Origin: an uncultured Bacteroidia bacterium
Lineage (GTDB): Bacteria; Bacteroidota; Bacteroidia; Bacteroidales; F082
Assembly: GCA_902791165.1 (NCBI GenBank)
Contig: CADAVB010000039.1
Span: 22,563 to 64,229 of the forward strand
Direction: 5' to 3'
DNA: 41,667 bases
How positions within the stretch are numbered: position 1 is the stretch's first letter; each line of letters starts with the position of its first letter. Positions 1 to 8,225 of this stretch are shown here, piece by piece. The notes under the pieces were generated by a model. The model did no database searches, was not told the DNA's origin, and worked only from the letters and a program-made list of their open reading frames with translations. A program made the position numbers and the translations under genes.

Positions 1-53
1 TATATAAAACCGTTTGTACTTCATCGTTTTCAGAATAACGCGCAAAAGCAGGT

Positions 54-815
54 TTATTGTTCGCGATTGGCGCAAAAATAGGTTAAATCCGTCAGTGCAT
101 CCCGTATGGTGGATGGCGGAAAGTTTTGTATTCGGTTTATTGTTCGCTCCAAGCAATTGGTTATCAAGTCATTGGCTTTATCAACATTTTCGGTATCGAG
201 GATGTCGTCACGGAGTTGGAACAGAATGCCGAAATGCAGGCCGAAGTCGGCAATGCGTTGGATTTGTTCCTCCGCCGCCCCGACCGACATGGCCCCGATG
301 GCGCAGCATGAGCGCATCAACAAAGCAGTTTTGCGCGTGATGATTTCAAGATAATCATTCGATTCCGATAATTGCATCAATTCCCCTTCGCTCATGGCAA
401 CAGTGGTGCGAAGCATTTCGTTCAGGATGTCGGTATCGTTGGCAATGAGCAACATGGCCTTGGCCAAGAGATAATCACCAGCCAGCACAGCCGAAAGGTT
501 GCCGAATTGGGCTTTCACCGAGGCATGACCACGGCGTTGGTCGTCGTCGTCCACCACATCGTCATGGATTAACGTGGCGGAATGAATCATTTCCACGAAG
601 GTGGCCGCTCTCAGGGTTTGTTCATTGATTACACCAAAAAGTTTTGCGCTGAGCAGCACCAGAATCGGGCGCAGGCGTTTGCCCCGCGAGTCCCAGACAT
701 AACGCATGATGCTGTCCATCGGCTCGGTTTCGGCGCACATGGTCTGTCCGAAAAAGGCCTCAAACTGCTGCAATTCGGCAGCGATGGGCGATATGATTTG
801 ATTTATGGATTTCAC
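54..815 (-). CDS. Polyprenyl synthetase (trans-isoprenyl diphosphate synthase), internally shortened
   Basis: Isoprenoid chain-elongating enzyme that would condense isopentenyl diphosphate with an allylic diphosphate to make the polyprenyl diphosphate used for quinones. Visible motifs are GKRLRP near residue 45, the first Asp-rich motif in DDVVDDDDQRRG, and the second Asp-rich motif in FQLRDDILD. After DDILD only about 24 residues precede the C-terminal FPPS motif; from memory, IspB-type enzymes have roughly 85-90 there, including the conserved GK and NDL segments. The protein is thus about 60 residues shorter than the usual 320-325, with reading frame kept. I start it at the GTG at 815 (MKSINQII), which matches the usual family N-terminus. 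An upstream GTG at 842 would place the -7 box inside the gene. Family assignment is firm; whether the shortened enzyme works is doubtful. Confidence 0.85.
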   Translation of the reverse strand: MKSINQIISPIAAELQQFEAFFGQTMCAETEPMDSIMRYVWDSRGKRLRPILVLLSAKLFGVINEQTLRAATFVEMIHSATLIHDDVVDDDDQRRGHASVKAQFGNLSAVLAGDYLLAKAMLLIANDTDILNEMLRTTVAMSEGELMQLSESNDYLEIITRKTALLMRSCCAIGAMSVGAAEEQIQRIADFGLHFGILFQLRDDILDTENVDKANDLITNCLERTINRIQNFPPSTIRDALTDLTYFCANREQ

Positions 816-820
816 GGGCG

Positions 821-828
821 CAAAATTA
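821..828 (-). promoter_or_regulatory. -7 box TAATTTTG of the polyprenyl synthetase gene
   Basis: Matches the Bacteroidota -7 consensus TAnnTTTG exactly on the minus strand. It ends only 5 bases before the GTG at 815, so transcription would begin at or next to the start codon (leaderless or nearly so). Confidence 0.5.
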
Positions 829-851
829 GTATAAATTTGCACGATATTTGC

Positions 852-859
852 TATTTTTG
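852..859 (+). promoter_or_regulatory. -7 box TATTTTTG of the alpha-2-macroglobulin gene
   Basis: Exact TAnnTTTG match 25 bases upstream of the ATG at 885. It faces away from the minus-strand box at 821-828, giving back-to-back promoters in a 69-base gap. Confidence 0.6.
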
Positions 860-884
860 CGTTTTCGTATAAAACTCACGAATC

Positions 885-3800
885 ATGAAATACACCGGAA
901 TCATCATCGCGACCCTTGCCTTGGTTGTCGTGGGCGCACTGGCTTTCGCCGCGCCGAAAAATGAACTTATTACTGAACCGCAACCCGACCCTGTTGCAAC
1001 AAAAGACTATAAAGATATGTGGAAAAAAGTTAAGGAAAACCTCGAAAAAGACTTGCCGGAATCGGCTGAAAAAGAGCTTGTTGCCATCGAACAGCGAGCC
1101 GAAAAAGACAAAAACCAAACGCAACAGCTGAAGACTTGGCTCTTCCGCCAAAACATCATGCGGCGTACCGTGGAAGAAGACCCCGAACAGGCTTTCATCC
1201 AGTACCTTGAAGGCAAAATCGGGCAGTTGGACGCCGTTCACGAGGCCTTGCTGCACGAAGAAATCGCGGCTGCCTACGCCAGCTATCTGAGCAACAACGA
1301 ATGGCGCATCCGCGAAAATCTGCCCATCGATGGCGACCTCTCGAAAGTGGAGATGAAATATTGGGACAAGGAGAGTTTCAAGACACGCATTAATCAGCAT
1401 TACGACGAGGCACTGAAGCCCGTCGAGGCACTGAAAAAGGCTGAAACAAAAGACTTTATGGCCTTGTACGAGAACAGCAGCAACAACGCTGATTACATTG
1501 AATATGAGGCTTCTCTGTTTGAGTTTATGTTTCACCGCGTGGCCAAATATTATCAAAGTGAGGCCAACGCCGACCAAGCCGAAGGCGACACCGACAAATG
1601 GTGGCTGCCCGCCAAGGATTTTGTGAAGGCCGACTTGGGCAACAGCGACAACCCGCTTATCAAGTGCCTAAAAATCTATCAGGATTTGATCGCTTACAAC
1701 CTCAAAAACTCGAATGAGGATGTGCTGATTTACAACGATTTCAAGCGTTTCGGATTCGTCAATTCCATTTTGAGAAAAGACGACAGATACCAAATGGCAA
1801 TGGAGGATTTGAAATCGCAGCACGAAAGCAATCCGCTTTCCGCAGAAATCACGGCCTTGATTGCGCAGAACATGATGAACCAATTGGAACGCAACGGCAA
1901 CGACAGCACCCTTTATGACAACTATAAGAAAGCCAAGACCTTGTGCGAACAGGCCATTGAAAAATATCCGAAATCGAGAGGGGCGAGAAACTGCGACAGA
2001 ATCATCAAGCGCATCGAGGAGCCGCAAATCAACATAATTTTGAACTCGGTGCAACTGCCCAACGAGGCCATTCCCGCCGTGTTGGAGTACAAAAACACCA
2101 CCGCGCCGTATTATAGAATCGTGAAAGTCAGCGAGAAAGAGCTGAAAAAACTGGGCGAATTGCGGAAAGAAGACCTGCTCAAGGAATTGGAGAAAAAGAA
2201 CTCCGTCGCGGAACAAGACCTCATGTTGCCCGCCGAAACCGATTACCGCAACCACAGCACTTTGATTGCCCTGCCCGCCTTGGAACGCGGCATTTACTAC
2301 CTCACCGCCACCACGAAACAAGGTATCAAGAGCGAGGATAAAACGCTGGTACTCAACTTCCAGGTATCTAACATCGGCTTCATCACCGACCCGAAAGATG
2401 AGAGAATGACCGTGGTTGTTATGGACCGCAAAACGGGCAAAACCATGGAGGGCGTAACCGTGGAAGCGTATCGCCGCGAGTGGGACTACAAGAGCCGCGA
2501 GTACAAAACCATCATCATCGGCACGCCGAAATCCGACCGCTACGGCAAGGTGGAGTTTGCCAACACGGGCAACAACTCTTTCAGCATCAACTTGCGCAAA
2601 GGCGACGACAACTTATTGTCAAACAACTATTTCCGCCTTGTTGAACGCTACAAAAACAATAATGAGGTGTACAGCACACAGCTCTTCACCGACCGCGCCA
2701 TCTATCGTCCCGGACAGACCGTCTATTTCCAAGGCATTACCACACGCTGCCAAGGTGAGGACTTGAGCCTCGTGAACAATTACTCGGAAAAGGTTTCCTT
2801 CCGTGATGCCAACTGGCAAGAGATTACCTCGGCGAACTTCACCACCGACGAATACGGCTCGTTCAGCGGCTCGTTTGTCATCCCAACCGACAGGCTGAAC
2901 GGCGTGTTCCATCTCAACGCCAACCGTGGCAGCACCACCATCCGCGTGGAGGAATACAAACGCCCGACTTTCGAGGTGACCTTTGAACGTCCGAAAGAGC
3001 AATACAAACTCAATCAAGAAGTTACGGTGTGCGGCGACGTGAAAGCCTACGCTGGTTTCGGCTTGGACGATGTGGAATACACCTATCGCGTCGTCCGCAA
3101 GACCTCTTTCCCGTGGCGTTGCTGGTGGTGGTGGTACCCAGTCGTTGATGACGAACAAATCACCCACGGCAAGGCCCGCACTGACGAGAACGGAAAGTTT
3201 GCCGTCACCTTCAACCTGAAGCCTTCCAAGACCATCGCGCCCGAGAAACAGCCTATGTTCACTTACGAAATCGAGGTGACCGCCACGAGCAAGCAGGGCG
3301 AGACCCACGCCGACACCTATAGCATCCGCGCGGGCTACAACGAAATCGCCATCAGCACCGATTTGCCCCGAACCATTGAGAAATCGGACCTCGGCAAGTA
3401 CCAAATCACCGTGAGCAACCTCAGTTGGCAGCCTGCCAAGAGTCGCATTTCGCGGAAGATTTACCGCTACGACGACCTTGCCAAGATTAATTATTTCGAG
3501 GCGATGCAACATTTGGAAGTCCTTGACCGACAATTGCATAGTGATGAACAATTGAATCAACTCTTCCCCGAATATAGTTTCTATGACAAGCGAACCAAGA
3601 CCTTGGTGGATGAAGCCACCATTAATGTGGACGACAAGGCCAAGTTCTTGGAAGGCAAGACTTTGGAATCTGGAAATTATGTCGTGGAACTCAAGAGTTT
3701 GGACGACCCCTTGGCCGTCACGACGGAGGAATTCACCATTTACGAGAATCAGGCCAAAAAGATGCCTTATACCGCTATGGTTTGGAGCGATGTAGACAAA

Positions 3801-6800
3801 TCGACCGCCCATCCTGGCGACGAAATCAAGTTCAGCATTGGCAGTTCGGCCAAGGATGTGGACATTTGGCTGCAATTGCTCCATGGCGACGAAATCCGCC
3901 TCGACAAGAAAATCAACCTCAGCAAAGGCGTGCAGACCTTATCCTATAAGGTGAGCGAAAACGACCGTGGCAGCCTAGCATGGCGCTATGCCTTCGTGAA
4001 GGAAAACAGCTTCAACACCGACCATTCTTATGTTTCCGTGCCGTTTGACAATTACGACTTGGATGTCAAATTGGCTACCATGCGCGATAAACTTAGTCCC
4101 GGTGCCGAAGAGACTTGGGAGGTGACCGTCCGCGACTACAAAGATAAACCTTTGGAGGCTGCGTTGCTCGCTGGAATGTACGACGCCTCCTTGGATGAGT
4201 TTGCCCGTAATCATTGGTGGTTCAACATGTCGCCTTCTGGCGTATCTGTTAACGATTTCGGCACCGACAGACACGGTTTCACCTCGTCCAACACAAGTTT
4301 GGAATACTTCTATTTTGCCGAACTCTTCAACTTCAGCCTGCCCTCCGATGCGCCCTTCTTCGATTTCGGCTATGGATTCGGGATGCGCCGTTACAGAAAA
4401 GGTGGGCGTGTGCTTTATGATTATGTTGAGGAATCAGCACCTATGATGACGGGGGCGGTGTTGGAAAAGTCCTCCAATGCAGTGGATTATGAAATTCCCT
4501 TGGTGGCACAAAACGCTGCGGATGAAGAAATGGTTGAAATAAAGAAACAAGAAGGTTCCTATCCTTATGAATCAGGAGGCCAAAACGAAAAAACCGAAGA
4601 ACCCGCCGAGCCGACCCTCCGAGAGAACTTTAACGAAACGGCCTTCTTCTTCCCGCAATTGCGCACTAATAACGACGGCAGCGCGACCTTCAGTTTCACC
4701 ATGCCCGATGCCCTCACGCGCTGGCGTCTGATGCTGCTGGCCTACACCAAAGACCGCAAAACGGGCCAAAACGAATACACCTTCACCTCGTCGAAGCCAG
4801 TGATGATTATGGCCGACATGCCGCGCTACATGTACGACAACGACACGCTGTGGTTTGTGGCCAATGTCATCAACACGGGCGACGAGCCTGTCACGCCCAA
4901 GGCGAAACTCGAAATCTTCGATGCGGGCACGATGCAACCTATTAATATGATTGTTTCCAACGCCACCGTTCCGATGGAAACCATACAGCCCGGTCGCAGC
5001 AAGGAAGTGCGCTGGAAGGTGGCCGGACAATACGATTTGAGCCTCTTGGCCTTCCGCTTCACGGCCTACGCGGGGCAGTTCAGCGATGCCGAGCAGCACC
5101 TCCTGCCAGTGCTGAGCAGCGAAATCTTCATGACGCAGACCCTGCCCATCACCGTGAAGGCCGAAACTGAGCAAACCTTTGACTTCGAAGCCATTGCCAA
5201 CCCCGACAGCCACGAGCGCGACTACAGCCTGACCCTGAATTTCAGCACCAACCCTGTTTGGTACGCCGTTCAGGCTTTGCCGTATTTGGCCAATGTCAAA
5301 GCCGACCGCGCCGAGACCGCTTTCTACGTGTTCTACGCCAACACGCTCTCGTCCTACATCGCGGACCACATCCCGAACCTCTTGAACTACATCAAGAAAT
5401 GGCAAATCGAAACGCCCGATGCCCTGCTCTCGCAACTCGAAAAAGACCAGGATTTGAAGGCCATCATGCTGCAAGAAACGCCGTGGGTGTTAGAGGCCAA
5501 GAGCGAGACCGAGCAGCGCAACCGCATCGCTACGCTCTTCGAGGTGAACACGCTCCGCAACCAGCAGACCAACGCTCTGAAACTTATCTCACAAAAGCAG
5601 AAATACAACGGCGGCTGGCCTTGGATGGACGGTATGCCCGAAAGTCCCTACATCAGCACCTACATCCTCACTGGCTTCGGCAAGTTGCAGAAGATGGGTG
5701 CGTGGAGTTCGCTGAGCCAGGCCGACCAAAACACCGCCCAAACCATCTGCGACAAGGCTGTGCGCTACCTTGAATACGAGGTGGCCGAGAGTTATCGCAA
5801 CATGAAGAAATACAGCAAAGGCAAGGACTGGCCGATTGGTTCCTCCACCTTGGCCGAACTTTACGCCTTGAGTTTCTTCAAGGAGCAGAACTCCGACAAG
5901 GACTTCGCCACGGCGAAGAAATACTACCTCAAGAGCCTCGACAAGGAGTGGACCTCGTTCAACTTCAACTACCGCTCGAAGGGCGCTTTGGTGCTCTATC
6001 GTAACGGCAACGAAAAGACCGCCAAACTGATGATTCAGTCGTTCAAGGAATGTGCGCAGAAGAACGAACAGATCGGGATGTACTGGCCGAAGAAATACTT
6101 CAGTTTCGAGTCGCACATCGCCACCCACGCCAACATCATGGCCGCCTTCGCCGAAATCGACCAAGACGAGGAGATGATTGACCAACTGCGCGTGTGGCTG
6201 CTCACCCAAAAGCAGACCAACAAATGGGAGAATTCCGCCTCCACCGCCGATGCCATCTACGCCCTGCTGATGCGCGGCAGCGACTGGTTCGAGGAAGGCA
6301 AGGAGGTTACGCTGCGCTTTGGCAACACACCTATTAATACCGAAGGTGGCGTGGCCGGCACCGGCTTCATCCAACGCCGATGGAACGCCAACGAAGTGAC
6401 CCAAGACATGCGCCAACTCACCGTGAACAACCCGACCAACCATCTCGTCTGGGGCGGCCTGTTCCGCCAGTATTTCGTCCCGATTGACGAAGTCAAGAGC
6501 GACGAATCGGGCTTCACCATCAAGCGCGAGTTGTTTGTGGAGACGGTCACTGATAAGGGTAAAGTTTTGGTTCCCGCTGAAAAGCGAACGCTCAAAGTTG
6601 GCGACAAACTCACCGTGAAAATCACCTTCACGAGCCAGCAAGACATGAGTTTCGTCTTCGTCAAAGACCTCCGCGCCGCCGGCTTCGAACCGATTGAACA
6701 AATCTCGCGCTACGAGTACAACGACCGCATGAGTTACTATCAAAGCAACACCGACACCGACATGGAGTTCTTCATCGAGCGTCTGCCCAAGGGCACACAC

Positions 6801-6929
6801 CAGTTGGAATACAGCATGTTTGTGACCAAGGAAGGCCACCTCAACAACGGTTACGCCTTAATCCAGTGCCAGTATGCGCCGGAGTTCAGCGCGTATTCGG
6901 ATGGGATGAAGATTAGGGTTGGTGAATAA
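885..6929 (+). CDS. Alpha-2-macroglobulin family protein lacking the thioester motif
   Basis: A 2014-residue exported protein. Residues 1-22 form a signal peptide (MKYTGIIIATLALVVVGALAFA) without a lipobox Cys, so it should be soluble in the periplasm. Residues about 30-380 are helical and TPR-like; MG domains follow, then the A2M signature PDALTRWR near residue 1275, an alpha-helical thioester-type domain and a C-terminal beta domain (FFIERLPKGTHQLEY). The family traps proteases that attack the cell. The position of the thioester motif (CxEQ, normally after an ALPY segment) is occupied by A-D-R-A-E-T at residues 1473-1478, so no thioester can form; bait-type physical trapping or a structural role remains possible. 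It has its own promoter and ends in a bidirectional hairpin. The reading frame is unbroken over 6 kb. Confidence 0.9.
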   Translation: MKYTGIIIATLALVVVGALAFAAPKNELITEPQPDPVATKDYKDMWKKVKENLEKDLPESAEKELVAIEQRAEKDKNQTQQLKTWLFRQNIMRRTVEEDPEQAFIQYLEGKIGQLDAVHEALLHEEIAAAYASYLSNNEWRIRENLPIDGDLSKVEMKYWDKESFKTRINQHYDEALKPVEALKKAETKDFMALYENSSNNADYIEYEASLFEFMFHRVAKYYQSEANADQAEGDTDKWWLPAKDFVKADLGNSDNPLIKCLKIYQDLIAYNLKNSNEDVLIYNDFKRFGFVNSILRKDDRYQMAMEDLKSQHESNPLSAEITALIAQNMMNQLERNGNDSTLYDNYKKAKTLCEQAIEKYPKSRGARNCDRIIKRIEEPQINIILNSVQLPNEAIPAVLEYKNTTAPYYRIVKVSEKELKKLGELRKEDLLKELEKKNSVAEQDLMLPAETDYRNHSTLIALPALERGIYYLTATTKQGIKSEDKTLVLNFQVSNIGFITDPKDERMTVVVMDRKTGKTMEGVTVEAYRREWDYKSREYKTIIIGTPKSDRYGKVEFANTGNNSFSINLRKGDDNLLSNNYFRLVERYKNNNEVYSTQLFTDRAIYRPGQTVYFQGITTRCQGEDLSLVNNYSEKVSFRDANWQEITSANFTTDEYGSFSGSFVIPTDRLNGVFHLNANRGSTTIRVEEYKRPTFEVTFERPKEQYKLNQEVTVCGDVKAYAGFGLDDVEYTYRVVRKTSFPWRCWWWWYPVVDDEQITHGKARTDENGKFAVTFNLKPSKTIAPEKQPMFTYEIEVTATSKQGETHADTYSIRAGYNEIAISTDLPRTIEKSDLGKYQITVSNLSWQPAKSRISRKIYRYDDLAKINYFEAMQHLEVLDRQLHSDEQLNQLFPEYSFYDKRTKTLVDEATINVDDKAKFLEGKTLESGNYVVELKSLDDPLAVTTEEFTIYENQAKKMPYTAMVWSDVDKSTAHPGDEIKFSIGSSAKDVDIWLQLLHGDEIRLDKKINLSKGVQTLSYKVSENDRGSLAWRYAFVKENSFNTDHSYVSVPFDNYDLDVKLATMRDKLSPGAEETWEVTVRDYKDKPLEAALLAGMYDASLDEFARNHWWFNMSPSGVSVNDFGTDRHGFTSSNTSLEYFYFAELFNFSLPSDAPFFDFGYGFGMRRYRKGGRVLYDYVEESAPMMTGAVLEKSSNAVDYEIPLVAQNAADEEMVEIKKQEGSYPYESGGQNEKTEEPAEPTLRENFNETAFFFPQLRTNNDGSATFSFTMPDALTRWRLMLLAYTKDRKTGQNEYTFTSSKPVMIMADMPRYMYDNDTLWFVANVINTGDEPVTPKAKLEIFDAGTMQPINMIVSNATVPMETIQPGRSKEVRWKVAGQYDLSLLAFRFTAYAGQFSDAEQHLLPVLSSEIFMTQTLPITVKAETEQTFDFEAIANPDSHERDYSLTLNFSTNPVWYAVQALPYLANVKADRAETAFYVFYANTLSSYIADHIPNLLNYIKKWQIETPDALLSQLEKDQDLKAIMLQETPWVLEAKSETEQRNRIATLFEVNTLRNQQTNALKLISQKQKYNGGWPWMDGMPESPYISTYILTGFGKLQKMGAWSSLSQADQNTAQTICDKAVRYLEYEVAESYRNMKKYSKGKDWPIGSSTLAELYALSFFKEQNSDKDFATAKKYYLKSLDKEWTSFNFNYRSKGALVLYRNGNEKTAKLMIQSFKECAQKNEQIGMYWPKKYFSFESHIATHANIMAAFAEIDQDEEMIDQLRVWLLTQKQTNKWENSASTADAIYALLMRGSDWFEEGKEVTLRFGNTPINTEGGVAGTGFIQRRWNANEVTQDMRQLTVNNPTNHLVWGGLFRQYFVPIDEVKSDESGFTIKRELFVETVTDKGKVLVPAEKRTLKVGDKLTVKITFTSQQDMSFVFVKDLRAAGFEPIEQISRYEYNDRMSYYQSNTDTDMEFFIERLPKGTHQLEYSMFVTKEGHLNNGYALIQCQYAPEFSAYSDGMKIRVGE

Positions 6930-6971
6930 AAAAATGTAGGGGCGAACTGATTTGTCCGCCCCTACATTTTT
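6930..6971. terminator. Bidirectional hairpin between convergent genes
   Basis: A perfect 15-bp stem (6930-6944 with 6957-6971) with a 12-base loop, A-rich on the left arm and T-rich on the right, lying between two convergent stop codons. The core GTAGGGGCG/CGCCCCTAC resembles palindromes I have seen dispersed in Bacteroidales genomes, so it may be a mobile palindrome adopted as terminator. Confidence 0.75.
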
Positions 6972-6989
6972 ATTGCGGTAAAAACCCGA

Positions 6990-7571
6990 TTAGAGGGTGT
7001 AGCCAAGGCCGATAAAGAAGCCCGAAGTGGTCATCTTAAAATTATCGCTCTTTTCCTGGTCAAGCAAGCCCAAACGGTAGCCGCCAAACAGGTTGAATTG
7101 CGTAAATCTCACATTGGCACCAAAGACAGCATTGAGGTTGAGGCGGTTCCTGTTGCCGTATTCGCCATACCAATTGATAGGGTCAAAGCTACCAACTTTC
7201 GTGTTTCCAGTGAGTGCCAACGTCAGCATGGGACCCACAAAAGGCGTAACGCTAAGGTCGCGGTTGATTCCGATTTCGTAGTTGAACAACACGGGGATGT
7301 CAATCAAAGTTTGAGTTGCCTTGGTCGTGGTTCCCAAAACCGTTTGGCTTTTCATGTTCATACGGAACTGAGCACCAGCGGCCACGCCGAAACCCTTGGC
7401 CAGACCAAAGTTTTGGGTAAGACCAACGAAGAAACCTTGATAGGTTTCGCTGCCAGTGTTGGAAGAGAAGGTTTCAGGGGCATAACCCGCATGAATGGTA
7501 GTTTGTGCCTGCACATTTCCGGCAACGAACATGGCGGCTACGAGCGCCACAATTGCAAATACTTTTTTCAT
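6990..7571 (-). CDS. Outer-membrane beta-barrel protein (porin-family, OMP_b-brl_2 type)
   Basis: A 193-residue protein with a clear signal peptide (MKKVFAIVALVAAMFVAGNVQAQ). The rest alternates short beta strands and Gly/Asn turns (AGAQFRMN, LLFNYEIGI-like strands, FGGYRLGLL) and ends in GFFIGLGYTL with an aromatic-rich last strand, as expected of an eight-stranded barrel. Ligand and role are unknown; such proteins are common, abundant and poorly characterised in Bacteroidota. Promoter at 7648-7655 with a leader of about 70 bases. Confidence 0.8.
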   Translation of the reverse strand: MKKVFAIVALVAAMFVAGNVQAQTTIHAGYAPETFSSNTGSETYQGFFVGLTQNFGLAKGFGVAAGAQFRMNMKSQTVLGTTTKATQTLIDIPVLFNYEIGINRDLSVTPFVGPMLTLALTGNTKVGSFDPINWYGEYGNRNRLNLNAVFGANVRFTQFNLFGGYRLGLLDQEKSDNFKMTTSGFFIGLGYTL

Positions 7572-7647
7572 TTGTGTAATGTTTTAAGTTGTTGGTTATT
7601 AAAAAGATAATTTGTTTCAACAGAAATATTCCTTCCGTTTGGTGGCG

Positions 7648-7677
7648 CAAAGGTACAACAATTTTGCAGATTTCAAA
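7648..7677 (-). promoter_or_regulatory. Promoter of the small barrel gene: TTTG-N18-TACCTTTG
   Basis: On the minus strand a -33 TTTG (7677-7674) and a -7 TACCTTTG (7655-7648) are separated by 18 bases, within the Bacteroidota range. Confidence 0.65.
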
Positions 7678-7752
7678 GTTTTGGCGGCTCTTTTTGGCAT
7701 CGCCAAATTGGAGATGGCACGTGTTTTTCAGAGCGACAAACAAAATTCTTCG

Positions 7753-7787
7753 TTTGGTTCATCATTAAGGCAATTTGTGTACCTTTG
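7753..7787 (+). promoter_or_regulatory. Promoter of bcp: TTTG-N23-TACCTTTG
   Basis: TTTG at 7753-7756 and TACCTTTG at 7780-7787. The predicted transcription start near 7794 leaves the ATG at 7824 as the first start codon, which matters because that ATG is out of frame with the catalytic part of the gene. Confidence 0.65.
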
Positions 7788-7823
7788 TACCCATCATAAT
7801 CAACCCTTAAAGTTTCTAATATC

Positions 7824-8220
7824 ATGCTGCAAAAAGGAACCAAAGCCCCGTATTTTGAAGGGCAAGACGGTGCTTTACTTCTATCCCAAGGACAGCACGC
7901 CCGGCTGCACCGCCGAGGCCTGCGACTTGCGCGACAACTACGAGCGTTTCCTTGCCTTGGGCTATAACGTGCTGGGTGTCAGCCGCGACAGTGCCTCCTC
8001 ACACCAACGCTTCATCGCCAAATATAACCTGCCTTTCCACCTCATCGCTGACACTGACCTGACCATCTTGAAAGCCTACGAAGCCTGGGGCGAAAAGAAG
8101 ATGTACGGCAAAGTGACCGAAGGCACCTTGCGCACTACCTACGTCATTGACGAAGAGGGCGTTATTATTGAGGCCATCGGGAAAGTGGATACCAAGAACC
8201 ATTCGGCGCAGATAATTTGA
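7824..8220 (+). pseudogene. bcp: Thioredoxin-dependent peroxiredoxin (BCP/PrxQ type), frameshifted by a small deletion
   Basis: Peroxiredoxin that would reduce hydroperoxides. The ATG at 7824 opens with MLQKGTKAPYFEG, the normal family N-terminus, but this frame then diverges and stops early. The rest of the enzyme (KGKTVLYFYPKD, the peroxidatic site PGCTAEACDLRDNYERF, WGEKKMYGK, ending NHSAQII) lies in another frame from about 7858. The join GAAGGGCAAGACGG reads as EGQDG in one frame and KGKT in the other. Homologues have about ten more residues here, so a deletion between near-identical short sequences seems likely. A rescue start is conceivable at the TTG at 7855, giving a protein without the first beta strands. 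The stop lies 5 bases before the next ATG. Confidence 0.75.
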
Positions 8221-8225
8221 AAAAT

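Noticed and set aside
7612..7823. Longer in-frame N-terminal extension of the peroxiredoxin frame from 7612
   Set aside because: It spans the divergent promoter region including the bcp -7 box at 7780-7787, and its translation does not resemble the family; the true start region is the ATG at 7824 in another frame.
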